From JACCZX01 sp963824935 (lineage in GTDB: Bacteria > Pseudomonadota > Gammaproteobacteria > Burkholderiales > Burkholderiaceae_F): a stretch of 64,000 nucleotides of DNA. Where the stretch lies: the NCBI GenBank assembly GCA_963824935.1, contig CAWGRF010000027.1:11397-75396 (forward strand), written 5' to 3'. How positions within the stretch are numbered: position 1 is the stretch's first letter; every line of letters begins with the position of its first letter. Below the pieces are notes generated by a model, which was not told the origin of the DNA, ran no database searches, and was given only the letters and a program-made list of their open reading frames with translations. The translations under genes and the position numbers were made by a program. This document shows positions 8,042 through 18,220 of the stretch, piece by piece.

Positions 8042-9016
8042 ATGATCGGACGCTTGATACTTGGAATCGCTGCCACCGTGCTGCTGGCGGTGCACACCGA
8101 CGTCGCGCAGGCGCAGGCGTATCCAAACAAGCCGATACGAATCATGGTGCCGTTCCCGCCCGGCGGCAGCACCGACATCATGGCGCGCAATCTGGCGACT
8201 GAGTTGTCGAAGTCACTCGGTCAGCCGGTCGTGGTCGAGAACAAGGCGGGCGCCAACGGCAATATCGGCTCCGCGGAGGTTGCGAAAGCAGCGCCTGATG
8301 GCTATTCCCTGCTGCTGACTGGCGTGGGCACCAACGCGATCAATCACAGTCTGTATCCGAGCATGCCGTACGACTCGCTGCGTGACTTCGAGCACATCAC
8401 GCTGCTGGCTGAAGGCCCGAACGTGTTGCTCGTCAATCCGAACTTTCCGGCGAAGTCGGTTCAAGAATTGATTGCATTGGCCAAGGCGCAACCCGGCAAG
8501 CTGAACTACGGATCGAATGGCAACGGATCATCAGGGCGCCTGGCAATGGAAATGCTGCGCCAGGCTACCGGCATCGACATGGTGCACGTGCCCTATAAAG
8601 GTGGCGGACCGTCGATGCTGGCGCTGATCGCAGGCGAAGTCCCGATGCTGTTCACGAATCAGGATCAAGCGCTGCCTCAGGTGAAGGCCGGAAAAGTGCG
8701 CGCGATCGGTGTGGCGAGCGAAAAGCGCAACCCAGCATATCCGGATGTGCCGACGATTGCCGAGCAAGGCATTCCCGGCTTTGCTGCTGTCTCATGGTTC
8801 GGTTTGTCGGCGCCCGCAAAAACACCGCCCGACATCATCAAGAAGCTGCATGCTGAAGCGGTGAAGGCAATCAATCAGCCTGAGTTCCGTTCAAAGCTCG
8901 AAGCGAACGGCTTCGTAGTCGTCGGCAACACGCCCGATCAGTTTCACGCTTTCGTCAAATCTGAGAACGAAAAGTGGGGCAAGGCAGTGAAGGCGTCCGG
9001 CGCAACAGTTGATTGA
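8042..9016 (+). CDS. Bug/TctC-family periplasmic substrate-binding protein (1)
   Basis: 324 residues from ATG 8042, with AAGGAG at 8029-8034; upstream in-frame codons are not part of it. A signal peptide (MIGRLILGIAATVLLAVHTD, cleaved near AQA) is followed by the family hallmark YPNKPIRIMVPFPPGGSTD and VENKAGANGNIG. Such proteins bind carboxylates or related solutes in the periplasm, classically for tripartite tricarboxylate transport, and are hugely expanded in Burkholderiales without adjacent TctAB. It starts a tight operon with a sugar-acid dehydratase, so a sugar acid is a likely ligand. No transport membrane subunit is present in the window. Confidence 0.9.
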   Translation: MIGRLILGIAATVLLAVHTDVAQAQAYPNKPIRIMVPFPPGGSTDIMARNLATELSKSLGQPVVVENKAGANGNIGSAEVAKAAPDGYSLLLTGVGTNAINHSLYPSMPYDSLRDFEHITLLAEGPNVLLVNPNFPAKSVQELIALAKAQPGKLNYGSNGNGSSGRLAMEMLRQATGIDMVHVPYKGGGPSMLALIAGEVPMLFTNQDQALPQVKAGKVRAIGVASEKRNPAYPDVPTIAEQGIPGFAAVSWFGLSAPAKTPPDIIKKLHAEAVKAINQPEFRSKLEANGFVVVGNTPDQFHAFVKSENEKWGKAVKASGATVD

Positions 9017-10754
9017 CGCCGTGAATCGGCCGCGCAGCAAAACCCCGGAGCAGCTCCGCTCGCATCGCTGGTACGGCGCGCATGACGTGCGCGCGTTTGG
9101 CCATCGCTCGCGCACCGCGCAGATGGGCTATGACCGCAAGGACTACGCGGGCAAGCCGGTGATCGCGATTGTCAACACGTGGAGCGACATCAATCAATGT
9201 CACTCGCACTTCAAGCAACGCGTTGAAGAGGTCAAGCGCGGCGTGTGGCAGGCGGGAGGGTTTCCGGTCGAGATGCCCGCGATGACTCTGTCCGAGCCGT
9301 TTCAAAAACCGTCGACGATGCTGTATCGCAATTTCCTCGCGATGGAAGTCGAGGAGCTGTTGCGCTCGTATCCGGCTGATGGCGCGGTCTTGATGGGTGG
9401 ATGCGATAAGACCACTCCCGGCCTCATCATGGGCGCGACCAGCATGAACCTGCCGGCGATCTTCATGCCGGCCGGTCCGATGCTGCGAGGAAATATGCGC
9501 GGACAGTATCTCGGCTCGGGTAGCGATGTGTGGAAGTACTGGGCCGAATGGCGAGCGGGCAACATCAGTGAAGAAGTGATGCAGGAAGTCGAAGACGGCA
9601 TCGCACGCTCGCCGGGCCACTGCATGACGATGGGAACCGCATCAACGATGACCAGCGCCGCCGAGGCGCTCGGATGGACGCTGCCGGGCGCCGCCTCGAT
9701 CCCGGCCGCGGATGCAAATCATCAGCGGATGGCGACCGAGACCGGCCGCCGCATCGTCGAGATGGTCTGGGAAGACTTGAAGCCATCGGATTTTCTGACG
9801 GCGGCGTCGTTCGATAACGCAATCACGACGGTGCTGGCGATCGGCGGCTCGACCAACGCGCTGGTGCATCTGATTGCAATGGCGCGTCGCGCCGGGATCG
9901 CACTGGCTCTCGATCGATTCGATCAACTGTCTCGACGCACACCATTGATTGCGAACGTTCGCCCGTCCGGCAAGTACCTGATGGAAGACTTCTACTACGC
10001 CGGCGGGCTACGCGCGCTGCTGGCCGAGCTTCGCGAGTTGCTTACTCGCTCTACGCTCAGCGTCAACGGCAAGACGCTGGGCGACAACATCGCCGGCGCA
10101 GAAATCTATAACGACGATGTGATTCGCCGCCGCGACAACCCCGTGCTTGCGAATGGCGGACTGGCGGTGTTGCGTGGCAATCTCGCGCCCGACGGCGCAG
10201 TGATCAAACCGGGCGCTATGGAAGCGCATCTGCTCACTCACTCCGGGCCGGCGGTCGTGTTCGACGACTACAACGACATGGCCGCTCGCATCGACGATCC
10301 GGCGCTGAACGCGACCAAAGATTCCGTGTTGGTACTGAAAAGCGCCGGCCCGATCGGCGCGCCCGGCTTTCCCGAATGGGGTCAGCTGCCGATCCCGAAA
10401 AAGTTGCTGGCCCAAGGCGTGCGCGACATGGTGCGCATCTCCGATGCGCGCATGAGCGGCACCAGCTACGGCGCGTGCGTGTTGCACGTCGCGCCCGAAA
10501 GCGCGGTGGGTGGCCCGCTGGCGTTGGTTCGCAGCGGCGACATGATCGAGCTCGACGTGCCGAATCGCGCGTTGAATTTGCTGGTAGATAATGAAGAACT
10601 TGCGCGCCGCAAGCGCGAGTGGCGCGCGCCACCGCCGCGCTTCGAACGAGGTTACGGCGCACTGTTTTCGCGTCATATCACGCAAGCCAATGACGGCTGC
10701 GACTTTGATTTTCTGGAGGGCACGGCGGCAACGCCGGAGCCGGAGATTCACTAG
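9009..10754 (+). CDS. IlvD/Edd-family dehydratase, probably sugar-acid (arabinonate-like) dehydratase
   Basis: About 580 residues. Motifs for the iron-sulfur dehydratase family are present: NTWSDINQCHSHFK, MGGCDKTTPG, SPGHCMTMGTASTM with the second cluster cysteine, GGSTNALVHL, and RISDARMSGTSYG near the C-terminus. The opening SHRWYGAHDVRAFGHRSR is typical of the pentonate/hexonate dehydratase branch, not of true IlvD. It removes water from an aldonic acid to give a 2-keto-3-deoxy acid, the substrate for the aldolase at 11762. The start is TTG 9009 (overlapping the previous stop) or GTG 9021; the latter is as likely. Cytoplasmic. Confidence 0.85.
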   Translation: MIDAVNRPRSKTPEQLRSHRWYGAHDVRAFGHRSRTAQMGYDRKDYAGKPVIAIVNTWSDINQCHSHFKQRVEEVKRGVWQAGGFPVEMPAMTLSEPFQKPSTMLYRNFLAMEVEELLRSYPADGAVLMGGCDKTTPGLIMGATSMNLPAIFMPAGPMLRGNMRGQYLGSGSDVWKYWAEWRAGNISEEVMQEVEDGIARSPGHCMTMGTASTMTSAAEALGWTLPGAASIPAADANHQRMATETGRRIVEMVWEDLKPSDFLTAASFDNAITTVLAIGGSTNALVHLIAMARRAGIALALDRFDQLSRRTPLIANVRPSGKYLMEDFYYAGGLRALLAELRELLTRSTLSVNGKTLGDNIAGAEIYNDDVIRRRDNPVLANGGLAVLRGNLAPDGAVIKPGAMEAHLLTHSGPAVVFDDYNDMAARIDDPALNATKDSVLVLKSAGPIGAPGFPEWGQLPIPKKLLAQGVRDMVRISDARMSGTSYGACVLHVAPESAVGGPLALVRSGDMIELDVPNRALNLLVDNEELARRKREWRAPPPRFERGYGALFSRHITQANDGCDFDFLEGTAATPEPEIH

Positions 10755-10766
10755 AAGGGACACGCC

Positions 10767-11753
10767 ATGACAATGCATCGCGTTCTACGAATTGGTTTTG
10801 GTTGGCTGCTCGCGTGTTCCGCGTTAGCGGGTGCCTCACTCGTTCATGCCCAGGCGTATCCGAAACAGCCGGTAAAAATCATCGTGCCGTATCCGCCTGG
10901 CGGCACATCGGACATTCTGGCGCGTGCGATCGGGCAAAAGCTCACCGATGCACTCGGCCAGCCGGTCGTCGTCGAGAACAAGCCCGGCGCGAACGGCAAT
11001 CTCGGTGCGGACTTTGTGGCCAAGAGCCCGCCAGATGGCTACACGTTACTGCTCGGCGACATCGGCGCACTGGCAATCAGCCCGAGCCTGTACAAGCTTG
11101 GGTTCGATCCTGCAGTTGATTTTTCACCGGTGACGATGGTGGCGTACTCGCCGCACATTCTGGTCGTGCATCCGTCGGTACCGGTGAGCAGCACGAAGGA
11201 TTTGATCACGCTCGCGAAGTCCAAGCCCGGCAAGCTGAACTTTGCGGCTTCGAGCGTCGGCAGTGCGCCGCATCTTGCCGGCATTGAGTTTGCATCGCGC
11301 GCCGGCGTCGACTGGGCGTACATCCCGTACAAGGGCGGCGCACAGGCGATCACCGATCTTGCGGGGGGCCAGGCAGATGTGATGTTCAACGGCATGCTCG
11401 CCACGTACCCGCACGTCAAGAGCGGCAAGCTGAAAATTCTCGCGGTGTCGAGCAGCAAGCGGATGAGTGCGATTCCCGACGTGCCGACGGTGGCAGAAGC
11501 GGCCGGCCTCGACGGCTTTCAGACCGGCTCGTGGCAAGGCGTGCTGGCGCCACTGAATACGCCGAAGGAGGTCGTGGCGCGCCTGAACAGCGAGATCATC
11601 AAGATTCTGAACACGCCCGAAATGAAGGAACGGCTCGCGGCGCAAGGCGCCGAAGTATTGACCAATACGCCCGAGCAATTCTCCAAGTTCATCCGCGATG
11701 AGAAGTCGCGCTGGGCACAAGTCATCAAAACTGCCAACTTGAAAGTCGAATAG
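10767..11753 (+). CDS. Bug/TctC-family periplasmic substrate-binding protein (2)
   Basis: 328 residues with a signal peptide (hydrophobic run ending SLVHAQA) then YPKQPVKIIVPYPPGGTSD and VENKPGANGNLG, the family signature. It resembles the protein at 8042 (same blocks throughout) but is clearly diverged, so the operon contains two distinct Bug proteins around one dehydratase. Possibly the two bind different sugar acids or an acid and its lactone. A GAAGGGA sequence about ten bases upstream may be the ribosome binding site. Confidence 0.9.
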   Translation: MTMHRVLRIGFGWLLACSALAGASLVHAQAYPKQPVKIIVPYPPGGTSDILARAIGQKLTDALGQPVVVENKPGANGNLGADFVAKSPPDGYTLLLGDIGALAISPSLYKLGFDPAVDFSPVTMVAYSPHILVVHPSVPVSSTKDLITLAKSKPGKLNFAASSVGSAPHLAGIEFASRAGVDWAYIPYKGGAQAITDLAGGQADVMFNGMLATYPHVKSGKLKILAVSSSKRMSAIPDVPTVAEAAGLDGFQTGSWQGVLAPLNTPKEVVARLNSEIIKILNTPEMKERLAAQGAEVLTNTPEQFSKFIRDEKSRWAQVIKTANLKVE

Positions 11754-11761
11754 GAGATCAC

Positions 11762-12526
11762 GTGTCCGTCATCGATACCCGCTTACCGGCACTGCTGAAG
11801 GGCGACAAGCCGCTGGTCGGCATGTTCATGGGCCTCGCCAGTCCGGCGCTGGTCGAAATGTGCGGCTACGCAGGCTTTGACTTCGTCGTGCTCGACAACG
11901 AACACGGACCGGCGAGCATCGAGACCACCGAGCACCTGATCCGCGCGGCCAAGTGTTCGAATGTCATTCCTGTCGTGCGTACGCTGGAGCCCGACATTCT
12001 GCGCGTGCTCGATATCGGCGCGTCCGCGATTCAGGTGCCGCAGGTGAACACGGCCGAGCAGGCGCGCCGCATCGTCGCGGCGGCAAAGTATCCGCCGGTC
12101 GGCGCTCGAGGCGCGGCGTTCTCGCCGCGCGCTGCGGGCTACGGTTTCTTCGGCGGTGCGCCGCACGCAAAGACGTCGAATGAAGGTACGTCGGTCATCC
12201 TGATGATGGAGACACGCGAAGCGCTCAGCAACCTCGACGAGATTCTCGCGGTGCCCGGCATCGACGCACTGTTCATCGGGCCGAACGATCTGTCGTTCTC
12301 GATGGGGCACGCCGGGAATCAGAAGCATCCGGAAGTCGTTACCGCGATCGAGACGGCAGTAAAGAAGATCGCGCGAACCAAAGTGGCGGCCGGGCTGATG
12401 ACGATGGCGCCCGAGGACTATCACAAGTACGCCGGACTCGGCGCGCGTTACCTTACGACGCAGATCGCAGCCGTCGTCGGCACTGCGCTGAAGAGCGCAG
12501 TCGCGGCGATGCGGTCGCCGCAATAG
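11762..12526 (+). CDS. HpcH/HpaI-family class II aldolase
   Basis: 254 residues from GTG 11762, eight bases after the previous stop. Family motifs seen are FDFVVLDNEHGP (catalytic His and metal-site region), IPVVRTLEPDILRVLDIGA, MMETREALSNLDEI (metal-binding Glu) and IDALFIGPNDLSFSMGH. These metal-dependent enzymes cleave 2-keto-3-deoxy acids into pyruvate or a related 2-oxo acid and an aldehyde. With the dehydratase at 9009 it gives a two-step path from aldonic acid to pyruvate plus aldehyde. Exact substrate cannot be read from the sequence. Confidence 0.87.
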   Translation: MSVIDTRLPALLKGDKPLVGMFMGLASPALVEMCGYAGFDFVVLDNEHGPASIETTEHLIRAAKCSNVIPVVRTLEPDILRVLDIGASAIQVPQVNTAEQARRIVAAAKYPPVGARGAAFSPRAAGYGFFGGAPHAKTSNEGTSVILMMETREALSNLDEILAVPGIDALFIGPNDLSFSMGHAGNQKHPEVVTAIETAVKKIARTKVAAGLMTMAPEDYHKYAGLGARYLTTQIAAVVGTALKSAVAAMRSPQ

Positions 12527-12593
12527 CTCGGTTCGCGTCGGCACGCGGCTAGAAGATGCTTGTGCTTGACCGGCGAGCGGCGCGCGGTTTGAG

Positions 12594-15500
12594 CTAGCTG
12601 ATACTTCCCTCTGTAGCCGCACTCGTCCCCGCGGCAGCCAGCAGCTTGGTAAGTGCAGCGAAGTCGATTGGCTTGACCAGGTGGGCGTCGAACCCCGCCT
12701 CTCTGGTCTTTTGGCGGTCTTCCTCCTGACCCCAGCCGGTGACAGCCACCAGCACCATGCCATTGCTCCATGGCTGCTCTCGCATCCTGCGGGCTGTTTC
12801 GTAGCCATTCAGCTTCGGCAAGCCGATGTCGAGCAGCACCACGTCGGGCCGGAATGTCGCAGCCGCTTCTATCGCTTCAATGCCATCAAATGCGGTGTGC
12901 GTCTCGTGGCCGTTCAACTTCAACAGCGCAGTCAGGGACTCTGCCGAGTCCCGATTGTCGTCGACGACGAGAATCCGGCGCGGCGCTACTGGCTTCGGGT
13001 GGCTGCTGGTCGGCTCCAATGGCGGCTTGGCCGTTTCAGTCAACGATGGGCAGGCGCGCAACAAACTCGCTGCCGTGCCCAATACCGGCACTGTGGACTT
13101 CCAGCGTACCGCCGTGCATTTCCACCAGAGTTTTCGCCAGTGCCAGACCGATGCCCAGCCCGCCACGCGTTCGCTCCAACGAGGTATCAATCTGCTCGAA
13201 TATGCCGAAGATGCGAGGCAGCTGATCGGCGGCGATGCCAATGCCGGTATCGCGCACCCGAATAACGACATGCGTATCTTCTCGCTCGACGGTGAGCGAA
13301 ATGCGGCCGCCGTTGTCGGTGAACTTGCAGGCGTTGCTCAACAGATTGTCGATCACCTGCGCCAATCGGGTCGGGTCCGCGTTCAGGCGCACCGACTGCG
13401 ACGGCAGCGTGACAATCAGTTCGTGGCTCATGCTCTCGCAGAGCGGGCGCGCAGCTCTCGACGGCCTGCTGCACGACGGACGCAAGTTCAACCTGCCGTC
13501 GACGAAGTTCGATCTTGCCGCGGCTGATGCGGCTTACGTCGAGCAGGTCGTCCACCAGCCGCACCAACTGCTTAACCTGACGCTCCATCATCTCGGTCGC
13601 GGCTTGCACCGTCTGCCCCTTCGCGCCGGTCCGCATCGCTTGCAAGGCGTTGCTGATCGGGGCCAGCGGATTGCGAAGCTCGTGCGCCAGCATCGCCAGG
13701 AACTCGGTCTTGCGCCGGTCGGACTCCTGCAGCGCCGCCTCGGCCTGCTTGCGCTCGTGGATGTCGGATGTGCTGCCGGCATATCCCTTGTAGACACCAC
13801 CCTCAAAGCGCGGTACGCCGACCGTGCGCATCCAGCGGTACTCCCCGTCGGCGCGGCGGAAGCGGAAGTCGGCTTCAAACCGCTCGCGCCGGCGTGCCGC
13901 CTCCATAAACGCGTCCACGTATGCGGCCGCGTCTTCCGGGTGCACTGACTCGATCCAGCCGCTGCCGTACAACTCTTCGAAACCGCGGCCGGTGAATTTC
14001 AAGTACTCGGCGTTCATGAACTCCGCCTGACCGTCCGCGTCGGTCATCCAGATCAGCACCGGAGCGGCATTGGCCAACTGGCGGAAGCGGTGTTCGGTTT
14101 CGCGCAGCGTCGCCTCCACCTGCTTACGCTCCGTGATGTCGCGGGCGACCTTGGAGGCGCCGATGATGCGCCCGGCGGCATCGCGCATTGGCGAAACCGT
14201 CAGCGAGATATCAAGGAGACTTCCATCCTTGCGCCGGCGAACTGTTTCATAGTGCTCAACGGCCTCGCCGCTACGGATGCGCCGCAGAATTTCGGGTTCT
14301 TCATCGAGGTGATCCGGCGGAATCAATATCGTCACCGGCCTTCCAATGACCTCCGCGGCCGAATACCCAAACAGATGCTCTGCGCCCCTGTTCCAGCTGG
14401 TGATGATGCCGTCGAGATCCTTGCTGACAATGGCGTCCTCGGAAGACGTGACAATCGCCGCCAGCCACGCTAACGCCTCTTCGGCGCGCTTGCGTTCGGT
14501 AATGTCCCGAATGCCCAGCACGATCTTGGCGGATTGATCGCTTTCGTCATCCAGCGCATGCGCGTTGAGTAGCATGGTGCGGCGGCCGATGGTTTCGAAG
14601 TCGTGACTGACTTCGAAGTTATCGAACACATGGCCCCTCAGCAGGACGTCTTGCATCAACGTGCGCAGCTGGGGAATGTTCCACTGGCCGTTGCCCAAGT
14701 CATAGAGCGAGCAACCTTCCGACTCCGCCGCTGAAACTTCGAACGTGCGATAGAACGTCTCGCTGGCCATGAGGACGCGCAGATCGGCGTCGAGAATCAG
14801 CAGCGGATCGCGCGCCGTGCGAATGACGGCCTCGGCGATCCGCGACGATCGAACTTCCTGTTCCAGTTTTCTGCGTTCGGTGATGTCTTCGATCGCCAGC
14901 AGGATCCATTCGGACTGGCTAGCAGCATCTTTTAAGCGGCGGGCGTTGAGCCGCATCGTGCGCCGGCCCAGGTGCCCGAATTCGTGCTCCACCCCGAAAT
15001 CATCGAACGCGCTGTTCTTCAGCAGAATCTGCTCGAGCAGTGTGCGCAGCGCCGGAATGTCCCACTGACGATTGCCCAGGTCGTAAATGAATCGACCGAT
15101 CGTTTCCTCTGGCGACACGCGAAAAGTCTGATAAAAGGCGCGGCCTGCGCTGCGCACGCGCAGACTGCCGTCAAGCACCAGAAGCGGCTCGCGCACCGTG
15201 TCCACCGTACTCTGCGCAAAATCAAGCGCGGCCTGGATGCGTTCGGTTCGCTTCAGCGCGTCGATGTCCAGCAGCACCAGCACCGCGCCATCGACCTTGT
15301 TGTCGAGCGTGATGTATGGACGCACGCGTAGCGAATACCAGCGGCCGCCCTTGTCGCGCACCTCGCGCTCCTGCTCGCGCACGGAGGCGATGACCTCGGC
15401 GCTGAGGCCCTCCAGATCCGCGACGGATTCCTGGTCACCAGCAGCGATCGCGAGGTTGTGTCGGATGTGGGCAATCGGCCGACCCACGTCGCTGGCCAGC

Positions 15501-18079
15501 AGGTCGAACTGCTTCTCCGCCTGCGAACTGAAGCGGCGAATCGTCAGATCGCGCCCGAGCAGCACGATCGGAAGCTTGGTCGAGCTCTGCAGGTTGATCA
15601 GGTCGCTGTTGAGGCGGTTGAGCTCGATGTTTCGATTGGACATCTCCTCGTTGACGGTCGTCAGCTCTTCGTTGGCCGACTCCAGCTCTTCCTTCGATGT
15701 CTCCAGCTCTTCGTTGACGCTTTGCAGCTCCTCGTTGGCGGATTGGACTTCCTCGTTGGATGCTTGCAGCTCCTCGGTAGACGCTTCGTGCTCTTGCTGT
15801 GTTGACTGCAGGTACTCGCGCGTCTGGCCGAGCTCGGATTCGAGCTCGGCGATGCGGTTGGACGACTGCTTTGCAGTCGTGCGAGCGGTTCTGGCGCCAG
15901 GCTCGATGGTTTTCGCCGTCGGCGCACGGCTGGCGCGTGCGGCCTTGTCCGCATCCTCGAACAGGATCAGGAAACAGCGTTCACGCAAGTTCTTTAGCGG
16001 AACGACTTCGAGATTCACCAAGCGAGTGGTGCCGTTGCGCCTGACACGCACGTTTTTCTTGCGGGCGATCTTGTTTTCTTTCTTAGCCTGGTTGATCGCC
16101 GCGCGCAGCGGCAGCATCAGGCCTTCGCGCGCCATCTTCAACACATCGAAGCTCGCCTTGCCGGCGGCCGGCTCCAGATACGCGCCAATCGGCCCACGGA
16201 ATTGGAGGACCTGAAGGCCGGCATTGACCAGCACACCGGGAGGAGCGAACTGATTGACCGTGATGCGGTCGGCCTCCCGCTGCGCCGCCAGCTCTCCGCG
16301 CACAGTCTCTGGCGGCTCAGGCCGGTCGGGCTGCCGCATCGGCAGAGACGGCCGCACGACCGGTGCGTGTACGCCGTGTTCCCTCGTGAGCGGCAGATGG
16401 AACGCCGGCGTGGGTGCCGCCTTCTTCGAATAGATCTTGTGCTTCTTGTCCACCGGCTCAAACAGGTCGGTGAAACCACCGAGCGACTCCGATGCACCCA
16501 GCAACAGAAATCCGTCGGGCTTCAGCGCGTAATGAAACGTCGGCAGCGCTCGCTTCTGCAGGCTCGGCTCGAGATAGATCAGCAGGTTGCGGCAACTGAT
16601 CAGGTCCATCCGTGAAAACGGTGGATCGCTGATCAAGTTCTGCCGCGCGAACACCACCATCTCGCGCAGCATCTTGTTAACGCGATAGCCGCCCTCCTCC
16701 TCGACAAAAAAGCGCCGCAAGCGTTGCGGCGAAATATCGTCGGCCAGCGTTTTCGCGTACAGGCCGTGGCGGGCTTTGTCCAGCAGCGCCTCGTTAAGGT
16801 CGGTAGCGAATATCTGCAGGTTGCGCATGCGGGGTGCCATTTCAGCCGCTTCCACAAACGCCATCGCGATCGAATACGCCTCCTGGCCGGTCGAGCAGCC
16901 GAGCACCCACGCGCGAATCGGATCGTCGGTGTGCTGCTTGAGCAGCTTGGGCAGGACCTCGCGCTGCAGAGCGTCGAACATTTCAGGATTGCGGAAAAAG
17001 CTCGTCACGCTGATCAGCACGTCGGAGTAAAGGGCGTCGAGTTCCTTGACGTTGCCGCGCAGAAGACGAGCGTAGTCATCGAGCGTGTTCTGCTTGCTCA
17101 GCACCAGGCGTCGGGTAATGCGCCGCTGGATGGTGCTCGATTTGTAGAGCGAGAAATCGACGCCCGAATGATTGCGCAGCAGCAGCAGGATTTTCTTGTA
17201 GCCATCCTCCGTGCTCTTGGCAGTCTTGGCCGCTTTGGCGCTTTCAGCACGGGCCCGCTTGCCCCCCGTGCCCGGCGTGCGTCCGCCCGATGGCAGCGGT
17301 GTCCCATCGTCCTCGTGCGCGGTGGCTTGTGCGCGATCCTCTTCCGAGCGAGTCGAAAGTTCGAGCGGTTGCCCGGCCCCATACGGATGCTTTGCAATCC
17401 GCGCCAGCTCCTTCGCAATTTCTGCCGGCGCAAGAACCAGGTCTACGCAGCCCGCCGCCACCGCGCTGCGCGGCATCGACTCGTATTTCGCCGAATCGTC
17501 CTGTGCGAACGTGATCCCGCCTTCGGCCTTGATCGCTTCGAGTCCCAGCGTGCCATCGGTCGCGGTGCCGGACAGCACAACGCCAATCGCGCACTCGCGC
17601 TGATCCTGCGCCATTGATTCAAAGAAGGTGTCGATCGGCCGATGCGGCCTTCGCGTCCGCTGACGCGGCTGAAGCTTCAGCACGCCTTGTTCGATAGTCA
17701 GATTCGCATCGGGCGGAATCACGTAGACGTGATTGGGCTCGACCGGTTGATTGTTCTTGACCTCGCGCACCGGAAGCTTGGTTGCGCGCGAAAGAATCTG
17801 CGTCAGCGCGCTTTCGTGCGCAGGGTCGAGATGCTGGACCAGCACGAACCCCATGCCGGTGTCGAGCGGCAGCCCTTTAAGTAACTGCGTGAATGCCTCG
17901 AGACCGCCGGCGGAGGCGCCAACGCCGACGATCGGGAACGACGCGCCGTTGCCAGGCTGATCGCGTTCGTCCACAGTGGCGGCACCTGCCGTCACCGCTG
18001 ACTTAGCGGACCCTCTTTGCCTTAGCCATCGTCGCTTCGCCTCGTGCGAGGCAGATTCTGACAGCTTCGATGGCGCCAA
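12594..18079 (-). CDS. CheB-CheR-PAS hybrid histidine kinase with C-terminal receiver, frameshifted
   Basis: One very large protein (about 1,820 residues once frames are joined). Order: CheB methylesterase-like domain (IVGVGASAGGLEAF near residue 53, LSGTATDGTLGL); CheR methyltransferase domain (about 298-550, WVLGCSTGQEAYSIA, SCRNLLIYLE); a long coiled coil of TEELQASNEEVQSANEEL-type repeats (about 746-826); about five PAS domains; HisKA (FLAMLAHELRNPLAPISN, near 1463); HATPase (DNLLSNACKFTDNGG, GLGIGLALAK); and a receiver (RILVVDDNRDSAESL, DVVLLDIGLPKLNGYETA). Frames change at about 13440-13455 and about 13037, so the ATPase and receiver parts fall in other frames. Such hybrids act in signalling outside the classical chemotaxis array; the partner is unknown. 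It faces the aldolase operon. Confidence 0.85.
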
Positions 18080-18165
18080 GCGATCCGCTAACAGCGATGC
18101 CCAATCTCGGTGTCACCGAGCGCGATGCGCGCGACATGGCAGCCTACCTGGCGACCTTGCTCTAG
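18070..18165 (+). pseudogene. Remnant of a cytochrome c C-terminus
   Basis: The frame from ATG 18070 to TAG 18163-18165 reads AMPNLGVTERDARDMAAYLATLL, closely resembling the last helix of class I cytochromes c (MP..gv...ea.dlaaYL). The haem-binding CXXCH part is absent and an in-frame stop lies not far upstream. The piece overlaps the start of the giant kinase gene on the other strand and lies 55 bases before the sorbosone dehydrogenase-like gene, a family often paired with cytochrome c. It suggests a rearrangement that cut off a cytochrome gene at this point. Confidence 0.5.
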
Positions 18166-18220
18166 CTCCTACAGGCACGGTCACTGCTTGGTTGCTGGTA
18201 TCGACCGCTTGGAATTACCT

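Noticed and set aside
18110..18220. N-terminal extension of the sorbosone dehydrogenase-like protein
   Set aside because: The extension has no leader features, while ATG 18221 starts a lipoprotein signal with a lipobox; the upstream part is the cytochrome remnant read in another frame.
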